Below, piece after piece: positions 34,892-43,799 of a stretch of DNA of 64,000 nucleotides (position 1 is the first letter of the stretch; each line of letters begins with the position of its first letter). This DNA comes from SIG565 sp045594065 (GTDB lineage Bacteria; Bacillota; Clostridia; Oscillospirales; Acutalibacteraceae). The translations under genes and the position numbers were made by a program. The notes beneath the pieces were generated by a model. The model saw nothing but the letters and a program-made list of their open reading frames with translations, did no database searches and had not been told where the DNA came from. The stretch lies in the NCBI GenBank assembly GCA_045594065.1, contig JAZNXU010000015.1:1-64000 (forward strand), written 5' to 3'.

Positions 34892-37069
34892 ATGCAGATA
34901 ATCAAAAGAAGCGGCTCGGAAGAAACATTTGACATTAATAAGATTATTGTAGCTATCACAAAAGCAAATGACAGCGTTAACGAATCGGAGCGTATGACTC
35001 CCGAACAGATAAACGATATTGCGCAAAGTGTTAAAAACACCTGCGGTGCAGTAGACCGCGCACTCAGCGTAGAGGAAATTCAAGACTTGGTTGAGAACGG
35101 CATTATGCAGAAGCAGGCGTTCAAGGTTGCAAGAAAGTATATCAAATACCGTTACAACCGCGCTCTTATTCGTAAATCAAACACTACAGATGAGCAGATT
35201 TTATCACTTATTGAATGCAATAACGAAGAGGTTAAGCAGGAAAACTCTAACAAAAATCCTACCGTAAACAGCGTTCAGCGTGACTATATGGCAGGTGAGG
35301 TTAGTAAGGATATTACCAAGCGTATTTTACTGCCGAGTGACATTGTTGAGGCTCACGACCAAGGCATTATTCACTTTCACGATGCTGACTATTTCGCACA
35401 GCATATGCACAACTGCGACCTCGTAAATTTAGAGGATATGCTTCAAAACGGAACTGTTATCAGCGGTACATTTATTGAAAAGCCGCACAGCTTCTCTACC
35501 GCTTGTAACATTGCTACGCAGATTATTGCTCAGGTAGCATCTAACCAATACGGCGGACAGAGTATTTCACTTACACACTTGGCTCCGTTTGTACAAATTA
35601 GCCGCGAAAAGCTACAGCGTCAGGTTGTAGAGGAGTTCGCCGCAATTGATTTGGATGTAAGCGACGATAAGCTTAATAAAATCGTTGAAAAAAGACTTCG
35701 TGAAGAAATCCGCAAGGGTGTTCAGACCATTCAGTATCAGGTTGTAACACTCCTCACAACTAACGGACAGGCTCCCTTTGTTACCGTATTTATGTATCTT
35801 AATGAGGCTAAAAACGAGCAAGAAAAAGCTGACCTTGCGCTTATTATCGAGGAAACCCTTAATCAGCGTATTTGCGGCGTTAAGAATGAAGAGGGCGTTT
35901 GGATTACCCCTGCTTTCCCGAAGCTTATTTATGTTTTAGAAGAGGATAATATCAAAGAGGGAACCAGATTCTGGTATCTTACCAAGCTTGCAGCAAAATG
36001 CACTGCTAAACGTATGGTACCCGATTATATTTCCGAAAAAATTATGCTCCAGAATAAGATTGATAAAAACGGCAACGGTAACTGCTATACCTGCATGGGT
36101 TGCCGCAGCTTCTTAACCCCATTTGTTGATAAGGACGGTAAGCCTAAGTATTACGGTCGCTTTAATCAGGGTGTTGTAACTGTAAACCTTGTTGACATTG
36201 GTCTTTCTGCTGCAGGTGATATGGATAAGTTCTGGCAGATTTTCGATGAGAGAATGGAGCTCTGTCACAGAGCCCTCCAGTGCCGCCACGAGCGTTTGAC
36301 AGGCACCCTGTCTGATGCTGCGCCAATTCTTTGGCAGTACGGAGCTCTTGCACGACTTAAAAAGGGTGAAACAATTGATAGTCTGCTTCACGGCGGATAT
36401 TCCACTATTTCTCTCGGCTTTGCCGGTCTTTGGGAATGTGTATATTCACTTAATGGCAAAAAGCTAACCGAGCCCGAGGGCGAGGCGTTAGGTCTTGAGA
36501 TTATGAATAAGCTTAATGAGTACACCGCCAAGTGGAAAGCCGAAGAAAATATAGACTATTCGCTTTACGGCACTCCGCTTGAGAGCACTACCTATAAGTT
36601 TTCTAAGTGCCTACAGGCTCGTTTCGGTATAGTTCCGGGAGTTACCGATAAAAACTATATTACCAACAGCTATCATGTTCATGTTACCGAGCCGATTGAT
36701 GCCTTTGATAAATTAGCGCTTGAGTCTAAATTCCAAGCGTTGTCACCCGGTGGCGCTATCTCCTATGTAGAGGTGCCCAATATGCAGGATAACCTACCCG
36801 CAGTTCTCTCGGTAATGCAGTATATTTATGAAAATATTATGTATGCAGAGCTTAATACTAAGAGTGACTACTGTCAGGAGTGTGGCTTCGACGGTGAAAT
36901 AGAGGTAATTAAGGACGACCATAATAAGCTTATTTGGCGTTGTCCAAAATGCGGAAACACCGATCAGGCTAAAATGAATGTAGCAAGACGCACCTGCGGA
37001 TATATCGGCACACAGTATTGGAATCAGGGCAGAACTCAGGAAATAAAAGAGAGAGTATTGCACTTATAA
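34892..37069 (+). CDS. nrdD: Anaerobic ribonucleoside-triphosphate reductase
   Basis: The 725-residue class III reductase makes deoxyribonucleotides without oxygen. An N-terminal ATP-cone occupies about residues 1-90 (MQIIKRSGSEETFDINKIIV). The catalytic barrel includes MHNCDLVNLEDML and NGNCYTCMGCRSF. A C-terminal zinc site (CQECGF and CPKCGN) and a glycyl-radical loop RRTCGYIG follow. NrdG supplies the radical. ATG 34892 follows GGGAGG. Confidence 0.97.
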   Translation: MQIIKRSGSEETFDINKIIVAITKANDSVNESERMTPEQINDIAQSVKNTCGAVDRALSVEEIQDLVENGIMQKQAFKVARKYIKYRYNRALIRKSNTTDEQILSLIECNNEEVKQENSNKNPTVNSVQRDYMAGEVSKDITKRILLPSDIVEAHDQGIIHFHDADYFAQHMHNCDLVNLEDMLQNGTVISGTFIEKPHSFSTACNIATQIIAQVASNQYGGQSISLTHLAPFVQISREKLQRQVVEEFAAIDLDVSDDKLNKIVEKRLREEIRKGVQTIQYQVVTLLTTNGQAPFVTVFMYLNEAKNEQEKADLALIIEETLNQRICGVKNEEGVWITPAFPKLIYVLEEDNIKEGTRFWYLTKLAAKCTAKRMVPDYISEKIMLQNKIDKNGNGNCYTCMGCRSFLTPFVDKDGKPKYYGRFNQGVVTVNLVDIGLSAAGDMDKFWQIFDERMELCHRALQCRHERLTGTLSDAAPILWQYGALARLKKGETIDSLLHGGYSTISLGFAGLWECVYSLNGKKLTEPEGEALGLEIMNKLNEYTAKWKAEENIDYSLYGTPLESTTYKFSKCLQARFGIVPGVTDKNYITNSYHVHVTEPIDAFDKLALESKFQALSPGGAISYVEVPNMQDNLPAVLSVMQYIYENIMYAELNTKSDYCQECGFDGEIEVIKDDHNKLIWRCPKCGNTDQAKMNVARRTCGYIGTQYWNQGRTQEIKERVLHL

Positions 37070-37074
37070 AAGTT

Positions 37075-37106
37075 AAACTCCGAGTCACCCGACTCGGAGT
37101 TTGTTT
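37075..37106 (+). terminator. Hairpin between nrdD and nrdG
   Basis: A perfect 12-bp stem (37075-37086 with 37091-37102) with an ACCC loop and a TTTGTTTT tail. It would attenuate nrdG relative to nrdD. Confidence 0.8.
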
Positions 37107-37120
37107 TAGCGAGGAAATTT

Positions 37121-37648
37121 ATGAATTACGGTGAAATAAAGAAAAACGATATAGCTAACGGACTTGGTGTAAGAGTGTCCCTTTTTGTATCAGGTTGCCG
37201 CCACCACTGTAAAAACTGTTTTAATAAAGACACATGGAGCTTTTTTTACGGTAAACCCTTTACACAGGCGGAAACCGATGATATAATTGAGGCGATGAAG
37301 CCCGACTATATTTCGGGGTTTTCGCTGCTGGGCGGCGAGCCGTTTGAGCCTGAAAACCAACCCGAGTTGTTAGCTCTTTTAAAGCAAATTAAATCGGAGT
37401 ATCCTAATAAGGATATCTGGTGTTATACCGGCTTTTTACTGGATGAAGAGCTTTTGGGCTCAAGTCGCGCGAATACAGTATATACACGCGAAATGCTATC
37501 ATATATCGATGTGTTGGTCGACGGTAGATTTGTTGAGAAACTTAAAGACATATCTCTTAAATTTCGCGGCTCTTCAAATCAAAGAGTAATTGATGTGAAA
37601 AAATCTCTCGCAACCAATGAAATAGTTTGGGTGGAGGGACTGAAATAG
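37121..37648 (+). CDS. nrdG: Anaerobic ribonucleotide reductase activating protein
   Basis: The 175-residue radical SAM enzyme installs the glycyl radical on NrdD. The cluster motif is CRHHCKNC, starting near residue 26. SAM-binding GGEPF is present. It sits downstream of nrdD behind a partial terminator. Confidence 0.95.
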   Translation: MNYGEIKKNDIANGLGVRVSLFVSGCRHHCKNCFNKDTWSFFYGKPFTQAETDDIIEAMKPDYISGFSLLGGEPFEPENQPELLALLKQIKSEYPNKDIWCYTGFLLDEELLGSSRANTVYTREMLSYIDVLVDGRFVEKLKDISLKFRGSSNQRVIDVKKSLATNEIVWVEGLK

Positions 37649-37660
37649 GGAGGAAACTTA

Positions 37661-38317
37661 ATGGAACGCAAGGCTTTTGATGAAACTCAGGTTGTTGTAA
37701 CCGCCAAGAAAGAGTATCCTACAGAGGATACTATTTGGGATTTTATAAGAGTTAACGACTGTTATAATAATGCGAAAAAGCGTCTGCTTATTGTCGGTGA
37801 CAGTATTACGGGCGGAATTAACGGACAAATCGACAATATTATAAGCTCAGCGTGGATAGTTGACAGCTTTACAACCTCACTGCCGATTACCGATCGCGAT
37901 TTTATTCTTACGCTGCGTAATTCTCTGCAGTTTTCTCGTCTGCCTTACGATGTTATTCATTTTAATAACGGCGGTCACGGAGTTGAAACTCCCGAGGAGT
38001 TTGAGGCTGCCTACCGTGAGGTTATAGCGCTGATAAAAGAGCTTCACCCCACAGCTAAAATTGTGCTAGCTACCAGCACGGCAGCATATGTGCCCGAGCC
38101 TGACGGCAGCTTTGTAAAGAAGCTGCAAAAATGGCATATGTATACTAACGACCGAAATAATGTTGTTTACCGCTTGTGTAAGGAGTTCAATTTCGAACTG
38201 AATGACCTTGCTGTATATTCCGAGAAGATTAAGGACGACCACGGTCCCGACGGTATTCACTTTAAACCTGATGGCTACAAAAAGCTCGCATTTCAGGTTA
38301 TTAAGTTCGCAAGGTAG
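37661..38317 (+). CDS. SGNH hydrolase, catalytically intact copy
   Basis: The 218-residue protein has the SGNH fold with nucleophile Ser48 in VGDSITGG and the Asp197-x-x-His200 dyad in PDGIHF. HFNNGGHGVE supplies the family's oxyanion Asn/Gly region. There is no signal peptide, so it is cytoplasmic. It follows nrdG by 13 bases and precedes a paralogue by 9, so co-transcription is likely. The substrate is unknown; acyl esters of sugars or lipids are typical of the family. Confidence 0.8.
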   Translation: MERKAFDETQVVVTAKKEYPTEDTIWDFIRVNDCYNNAKKRLLIVGDSITGGINGQIDNIISSAWIVDSFTTSLPITDRDFILTLRNSLQFSRLPYDVIHFNNGGHGVETPEEFEAAYREVIALIKELHPTAKIVLATSTAAYVPEPDGSFVKKLQKWHMYTNDRNNVVYRLCKEFNFELNDLAVYSEKIKDDHGPDGIHFKPDGYKKLAFQVIKFAR

Positions 38318-38326
38318 GTGGAGATT

Positions 38327-38983
38327 ATGTTAGTAGATTCAAAGCGCAGTAAATTTGAGGACTATAACCGCACTCAAAGGGTGAATGAATTTAATCCCGC
38401 AAAGGAAACGGAGTACAGAGGCTGGTCGCGCCTTTGGATGCCCGGACTTTACCGCGATGACCAAAAAAGATTGCTTATAATCGGTGACGGCGTTACTGAG
38501 GGTATGAGCTTTTATTATGAGGAGCTTTTGGGTAATGATTGGTGTGTTCACCGCCTGACAGGCTCTATTTCGGTTACCGATAAGTGCTATCCTGACCGTA
38601 TTCGATTTGCCCTTACTGCTTCACGCAAAACCTATGATGTTATTTGCTATACTGCTGCAATTATCGGTAATGAAACATCTACAGGGTTTGACACCGCTGT
38701 ACGAGCGACAGTTGAAGAAATTAAGAAAACCCACCCCGAGACAAAGCTTATTTTAGCGTCACACACAATGTGCGACCCTGCAAAGAGGGGAAAGGATACC
38801 AACACTCATATTTTTGGTTGTAACAAGGCTATCGAAGTTATGGCCGCGGACTACTCCGCCCAATATGTGGATCTAGGAAATTTCTCGGAAAAACTGCTTT
38901 GTGACCATTTAGATAACGGCGTGTTCTTCACCGATGCGGGTTATAAAAAATTAGCATTTGAAGTGGTGAAAAAATTCAAATAA
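38327..38983 (+). CDS. SGNH-like pseudoenzyme, paralogue of the upstream gene
   Basis: The 218-residue protein aligns along its length with the upstream SGNH protein (for example AGYKKLAFEVVKKF against DGYKKLAFQVIKF). At the catalytic positions, GDSITGG has become GDGVTEG (Gly55) and PDGIHF has become DNGVFF (Asn197, Phe200). All three triad residues are therefore replaced. A binding or regulatory role is likely. ATG 38327 follows AGGTGGAG; an in-frame GTG at 38318 overlaps it. Confidence 0.75.
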   Translation: MLVDSKRSKFEDYNRTQRVNEFNPAKETEYRGWSRLWMPGLYRDDQKRLLIIGDGVTEGMSFYYEELLGNDWCVHRLTGSISVTDKCYPDRIRFALTASRKTYDVICYTAAIIGNETSTGFDTAVRATVEEIKKTHPETKLILASHTMCDPAKRGKDTNTHIFGCNKAIEVMAADYSAQYVDLGNFSEKLLCDHLDNGVFFTDAGYKKLAFEVVKKFK

Positions 38984-38987
38984 TAAA

Positions 38988-39074
38988 GGGTCCCTTTAAA
39001 AGGATACGCAATTTTACGGTTTTTAAAATCGTATTTATTGTAAGCTGTGTGTCCTAATAAAGGGACTTTGTTTT
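38988..39074 (+). other. Long imperfect hairpin leader before the secreted protein gene
   Basis: GTCCCTTT (38990-38997) pairs with AAAGGGAC (39059-39066), and AGGATACGC (39001-39009) with GTGTGTCCT (39047-39055) using two G-U pairs. TACGGTTTT (39015-39023) can pair with AAAATCGTA (39025-39033) apart from the loop bases. A TTTGTTTT tail follows. It may be a large terminator of the SGNH pair or a structured leader of the next mRNA. Confidence 0.55.
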
Positions 39075-39103
39075 ATCAAAATATATTTGTTGGGGAGAAA
39101 TGT

Positions 39104-42100
39104 ATGTTAGGGGCAATAAAAAAGACGATAGCTTTTCTATTATTATTTGTGGCGATTTTTAGTTTGATTCCGTTCGGCACAGTGTTTGCGGCTGGAAGAA
39201 TAGTCGTTGTTGATGCGGCTGGAACATTAACCAACGGTGCTATAGGCAATGGCGGTAATGTTTTAGTTATAAAATCAACCATTACTGAGGCTATCGACTA
39301 TTTAGGCAAAGCGGGTGGTACGGTCTATATTAACGGTAGCTTCAACCCAGCCTCCGCTGAGGGCCTAGAGGGTAAAGACACCGCTGTTACAACACGCGGT
39401 GCGGTAACTATTGAGGGATATGATGGTAACGCCCTGCTTGATTTAAGCTACGGCAAGAACAACACCGACTGCTATGCTTTTCCGTTAAAGGGTGATTTAA
39501 CCTTTAAAAACATTGAAATTAAGGCGTATAGTCATAATGCCGCTATTATTTCAACCGGTTTTTATTCCTATGGTTATAAGCTAACCTTTGGCGAGGGGGT
39601 TACAACAACCCACACAACCTATCGCTTAGGGCATAATGTGCCGAGCAATAGCGGAACTAATAATCCTGACAGTGAATGGTATAACGATATAGATATTAAA
39701 TCGGGCACATTCCAGACTGCAGCACCGATGATGTATCAGTTTTGCAGTGATACACTAAACTATAGCACGAGTGTCAGGTACAGTCTTTATGGCGGAGAAA
39801 TCAGGGATGTTTATACACAGCCCTTAGCCGGAAATAACAGTACTGTAGGCAGTAATGCCAATTATTTGAAAGCCATTAATCTTTCGGGCGATTTTGAGTT
39901 CAATATGTATGGTGGCACGGTAACCAATATGTATGTGGGGACAATAGTCAGCGGTGATTTCTCGGTAATTAAAGGTAATACGCTTGTTAATATTAATGAG
40001 GGTAATATAAGTAGGATTACTGTTGGACACCAGACAGTTTTGACCCCTACAGCCAACATCGGTGAAACGGGGAATATAACTATAATTCTTAACGGCAAAA
40101 AATCCTCAACTACCACCGTTGCAGGCAACGACAATGCGCAGTACTTTAATAAGGCAGACAACAAAAAGTTTATTGTTATAGTAAATAATGCTGAGGGCGG
40201 ACAGGCTGCTGTAGATACTACAAACGATCAGTTTAAAAAGCTTATCGATTATAATATTGCGGTAACCAACGGCAAGGCGGAGCCTGTGTTTGAGGGCAAG
40301 GCCTCCTCAGCTGTGCTTAAGGGATTTAAAATAACGCCTGATTCAGAGAATTCTCAAATTTATATAAACGGCAACGCTGCGTATCCTATTGAGGGCACCG
40401 ATGATATATACAGTATTGAGCCGTTTGGCGCCGAGGTAATTGATATTACGGTTAATGTTGCTTATAAAGTAGTTGTGGCTTCCGAAACTTATGAAGCAAA
40501 AGCTAACGAAAAGCATTTCACCGATATTTCTTCGGCTATTGCTTACCTAAGCCCTCAGGGTGGAACTGTTTATGTTAAGGGTGCTGTTACAACTGATAAT
40601 CTTGCAAGCTCTGCGGCTGTTCAGCACGATCTTATAACCGTTACGGGATATAATAATTCAGCTGAGAATTCCCTAATCATCACAAATGCCGCCGCACCTA
40701 AGCTTTACGGCGATATTACCTTTAAAAACATCACTCTTATCCCGACAGGTGGCACTATAAATTCGGGAGGGCACACATTAACTCTTGATGAGGGTACTGT
40801 TGCTGCCAATATCAAGCCATCGGTAGTTACTTCTGCTACTCATTATGCAAATAACAAGAGCAGTAATGTTATAATTAATTCCGATTTCGTTTCGGTTGCA
40901 GATGGTATAAGCTGTCATAATGTATGGGGCGATGCTGATGTACCGATGAGTTTCAACACTACTCTTAATAAGGGTGCTATGGGCGTGTACATATTCGGTA
41001 TGGGAAACGCCTGCACAGGCACCACAGGGCAGATTGTTAACGGTGATATTTCTTTCACAATGAGCGGAGGCACGGTTAATAAATTTTATCTTGGATACAA
41101 CTCCGGAAGAGCAATTTCGGGCTCCGGCGGTAGTGCCGGCTCGGGTGCGGCGCCCGCTATAAAGGGCAACACCGTAGTCAGAATTAACGGCGGTACTGTT
41201 TTGGAGGGCTTCGGGTTTGGACCTCAAGGAAGTAATACCACTCCAAAAGTGCATAATATAGCAGTGATTATCGATAAATCCGCTCTTTCAAGCGGATTCG
41301 ATATTCATAAAAGTAATTCATTAGAGAAAATATCAGCTGATTATAGTAAATGGATGATAATTATAAATAATGCCGAGTGCGATTATGCTGAGGTTAATGT
41401 TAGTGATTTGAAAGATGTTCTCGATTATCATATAGAGGCGTACAACTCTGAGGTTGAGCCCGAATTCTCTGCAAGAACCAGCCAGACTGATGCTACCGCA
41501 AGCAGGCTTTTGGGCTTTAGGATTAGATTGGATAACGGAGATACAGTTTTAGCGAATGGTGAGATTATCACAGCGGACGAAAACGGTCTTTACAATCTTG
41601 ATAAATTTTTAGGTAATAAAATTATAATTAAGACTGCCACTGATGAGAAGACCTCGGTTGTTTACGATGAAATTTTTAATGTTTCAGACTTTCGTAAAAC
41701 AGACAACTATGTTGCTCCCGATAAGAACGGTTATGTGTTTGGCGGATGGTATAGCGAGGCTGATAATGAAAATGCGGTTATGAATGAGGCACAGGTTAAC
41801 CTTGCAGCACAGACAGGAACACCACTTTATGCTAAGTTTGTGCCGACAAATGTTCTCCGCATTGGTTGGCAAATATCTGCGGGCACAACGGCTGAGAGTA
41901 AAACCACTAAACTTAGGCTTGTTTCTACGGTTGATAGCTTTAAGTATTCCAAGGTGAGATTCACTTTGGCAGCCGACGGCATTCAGACTATGATAATGGA
42001 GTCCAATACGGTTTATTCAAGTCTAAGGGCTACAGGTTATGACGGCGATATATATTATGACCCGACTATATTTTCACCCGCATCACATAGGTTTATGACC

Positions 42101-42232
42101 GTTACCGTAACAAATGTACCTCAGGATTATTTTGGCAAACCCATAACAGCACAGGCGTTCTGGCTTACTAAGGATGGCACACTGGTGGGCGGCAGAGCGT
42201 TAGATATTTATATAAATACAGACTTTGAGTAA
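39104..42232 (+). CDS. Large secreted beta-repeat protein, unknown function
   Basis: The 1042-residue protein has a signal peptide ending near GTVFAA. Two similar halves follow. Each opens with a GGTVY motif (about residues 69 and 485), continues through GDLTFKNI/GDITFKNI and Gly-rich strands (MYGGTVTNMYVG; MSGGTVNKFYLG) to KGNTLVNINEG/KGNTVVRINGG, and suggests a parallel beta-helix. Near residue 875, NGYVFGGWYSE is an InlB-type B-repeat. A final domain from about 920 (LRIGWQISAGTTAESKTTKLRLVSTVDSF) resembles C-terminal domains of other Clostridial surface proteins. No LPXTG motif or terminal membrane helix is present. GGGGAG precedes ATG 39104. Confidence 0.75.
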   Translation: MLGAIKKTIAFLLLFVAIFSLIPFGTVFAAGRIVVVDAAGTLTNGAIGNGGNVLVIKSTITEAIDYLGKAGGTVYINGSFNPASAEGLEGKDTAVTTRGAVTIEGYDGNALLDLSYGKNNTDCYAFPLKGDLTFKNIEIKAYSHNAAIISTGFYSYGYKLTFGEGVTTTHTTYRLGHNVPSNSGTNNPDSEWYNDIDIKSGTFQTAAPMMYQFCSDTLNYSTSVRYSLYGGEIRDVYTQPLAGNNSTVGSNANYLKAINLSGDFEFNMYGGTVTNMYVGTIVSGDFSVIKGNTLVNINEGNISRITVGHQTVLTPTANIGETGNITIILNGKKSSTTTVAGNDNAQYFNKADNKKFIVIVNNAEGGQAAVDTTNDQFKKLIDYNIAVTNGKAEPVFEGKASSAVLKGFKITPDSENSQIYINGNAAYPIEGTDDIYSIEPFGAEVIDITVNVAYKVVVASETYEAKANEKHFTDISSAIAYLSPQGGTVYVKGAVTTDNLASSAAVQHDLITVTGYNNSAENSLIITNAAAPKLYGDITFKNITLIPTGGTINSGGHTLTLDEGTVAANIKPSVVTSATHYANNKSSNVIINSDFVSVADGISCHNVWGDADVPMSFNTTLNKGAMGVYIFGMGNACTGTTGQIVNGDISFTMSGGTVNKFYLGYNSGRAISGSGGSAGSGAAPAIKGNTVVRINGGTVLEGFGFGPQGSNTTPKVHNIAVIIDKSALSSGFDIHKSNSLEKISADYSKWMIIINNAECDYAEVNVSDLKDVLDYHIEAYNSEVEPEFSARTSQTDATASRLLGFRIRLDNGDTVLANGEIITADENGLYNLDKFLGNKIIIKTATDEKTSVVYDEIFNVSDFRKTDNYVAPDKNGYVFGGWYSEADNENAVMNEAQVNLAAQTGTPLYAKFVPTNVLRIGWQISAGTTAESKTTKLRLVSTVDSFKYSKVRFTLAADGIQTMIMESNTVYSSLRATGYDGDIYYDPTIFSPASHRFMTVTVTNVPQDYFGKPITAQAFWLTKDGTLVGGRALDIYINTDFE

Positions 42233-42234
42233 CA

Positions 42235-42260
42235 AAAAAGACCGCGAAAGCGGTCTTTTT
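42235..42260. terminator. Bidirectional terminator, secreted protein gene and dnaJ
   Basis: AAAAAGACCGC (42235-42245), GAAA loop, GCGGTCTTTTT (42250-42260). It serves the converging genes from both sides. Confidence 0.85.
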
Positions 42261-43416
42261 AATCAAATAAATCCTTAATTTTATCAGCAAAGCTACGGCT
42301 TTTTTTGTAATTGCTGTCCTCTGTAAGTTTTTCAAATTCTTTTAGGGCTTCCTTTTGTTTTTTAGAAAGGTTTTTAGGCACTTCAACAACAATTTTAACA
42401 TATTCATCGCCGCGTCCAGAGTAGTTAAGACGCTGAATACCCTTGCCGCGAAGTCGGAATTCCTCACCTGGCTGTGTGCCCTCGTGAATTGTGAATTTAA
42501 CCTTGCCGTCAATGGTTGGCACTATGATTTCAGCACCTAAAGCCGCCTGTGCATAAGTTATCGGAACTTCGCAATAAACATCAAAGCCCTCGCGCTCGAA
42601 AATCGGGTGTGGACGCACCGTTACATTAATTCTAAGGTCACCGCTTGGTCCGCCGTTTGTACCGGCGTCACCTCCGCCGCGAATGCTTATTATCTGTCCA
42701 TCGTCAATTCCTGCAGGAATATCAACCTCTTGATTAAGTGTGTGGCGAATTTTGCCTTTGCCACCGCAGGTTGAACAGGGGTTGTCTATTATTTTACCCG
42801 AACCTCTGCACTGTTCGCAGGGGGACTGATTTTGTATTGTACCGAAAGGTGTGCGCTGCATTCGTGTTACATAGCCCGAGCCATGGCAATTAGGGCAGGT
42901 TTTGGGCGAGGTGCCTTTTTTAGCACCGCTTCCGCCACAGTCGTCACAGCTTTCAATTCGGGTAACCTTAATCGTCTTTTTACAGCCCTTTGCCGCCTCT
43001 TCAAAAGAAATGATAATATTTGCCGCGGTATCTGCACCGCGACGAGGTGCATTAGGATTGCGACGGGTAGCCCCACCACCAAAAATACTGCCGAAAATGT
43101 CACCAAGGTCGCCGAAATCTCCAAAGCCGCCGAAGCCCCCGCCAAATCCGCCGAACGGGTCGCCTCCACCTGCACCGAAGTTGGGGTCAACACCCGCGTG
43201 ACCGAATTGGTCGTAGCGAGCGCGCTTTTCTTTGTCGGAAAGAATTTCGTAAGCTTCATTAACCTCTTTAAAGTTCTTTTCAGCTGTAGCGTCCCCTGGG
43301 TTTAAATCAGGGTGGTACTTTTTAGCCGCTTTTCTGTATGCTTTTTTAAGTTCATCATCGCTGACCGATTTATCAACGCCCAGCACTTCATAGTAATCGC
43401 GTTTATTTTCTGCCAC
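42259..43416 (-). CDS. dnaJ: Chaperone protein DnaJ
   Basis: The 385-residue co-chaperone stimulates DnaK. It has the J-domain with HPD (KKYHPDLNPG), a Gly/Phe linker (GGFGGGFGGFGDFGDLG), four CxxCxGxG-type zinc repeats beginning CDDCGGSG, and a C-terminal substrate-binding domain. It starts at GTG 43416 after AGGAGAG. It is the last gene of the heat-shock operon but is separated from dnaK by 383 bases that include a MITE-like element. Confidence 0.96.
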   Translation of the reverse strand: MAENKRDYYEVLGVDKSVSDDELKKAYRKAAKKYHPDLNPGDATAEKNFKEVNEAYEILSDKEKRARYDQFGHAGVDPNFGAGGGDPFGGFGGGFGGFGDFGDLGDIFGSIFGGGATRRNPNAPRRGADTAANIIISFEEAAKGCKKTIKVTRIESCDDCGGSGAKKGTSPKTCPNCHGSGYVTRMQRTPFGTIQNQSPCEQCRGSGKIIDNPCSTCGGKGKIRHTLNQEVDIPAGIDDGQIISIRGGGDAGTNGGPSGDLRINVTVRPHPIFEREGFDVYCEVPITYAQAALGAEIIVPTIDGKVKFTIHEGTQPGEEFRLRGKGIQRLNYSGRGDEYVKIVVEVPKNLSKKQKEALKEFEKLTEDSNYKKSRSFADKIKDLFD

Positions 43417-43444
43417 AATAACTCTCCTATATGTATGGGATAGT

Positions 43445-43511
43445 CAGCCTCCCTTGTGAGAAGAGAGGGGGACCGCTTGCGGTAAGGGTGTGTCCCTTTT
43501 TGGCAAGCGGT
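43445..43511. repeat. Hairpin repeat fragment beside the MITE
   Basis: The stretch starts CAGCCTCCCTTGTG, resembling a dispersed repeat seen widely in gut Clostridia (from memory, unverified). ACCGCTTGC (43472-43480) pairs with GCAAGCGGT (43503-43511), and AAGGG with CCCTT inside. It abuts the left terminal repeat of the MITE. Confidence 0.5.
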
Positions 43512-43790
43512 TAGGGTAGAGCGAATAATCCGAACTCCGTTTTAAAAAGGCGGATTTTCACTCATACTTTGTTAAAATACTCGTTAATCCGTTAGGATTA
43601 ACTGCGTTTTGTGCCTTGGCTGAATAAAAATCCGCTCTTTTTAAAATTTTTGACCTCGAAGAGAGAATATTTTGAGTGATTTTTATTCAATACGGGTGCA
43701 GTAAGGCTGTAGCCTTACAAGAACGGATTGGGTAAAAAGCGCCGAAATAAGCCGCTTTGAGGCGGGTTCGGATTATTCGCTCTACCCTAA
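43511..43790. mobile_element. MITE-like element between dnaK and dnaJ
   Basis: The 280-bp element is bounded by perfect 25-bp inverted terminal repeats (43511-43535 and 43766-43790, starting TTAGGGTAGAGCG and ending in its complement). It has no ORF. The ends read TTA...TAA, compatible with a TA target duplication. Inside are several self-complementary segments, including GTAAGGCT/AGCCTTAC (43701-43718) and GATTTTTATTCA with TGAATAAAAATC. No transposase is in the window. Confidence 0.8.
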
Positions 43791-43799
43791 TCTTAGATA

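Noticed and set aside
42867..43305. ORFs on both strands over the dnaJ Gly-rich region
   Set aside because: They are shadows of the repetitive GGFGG and CxxCxGxG codons.
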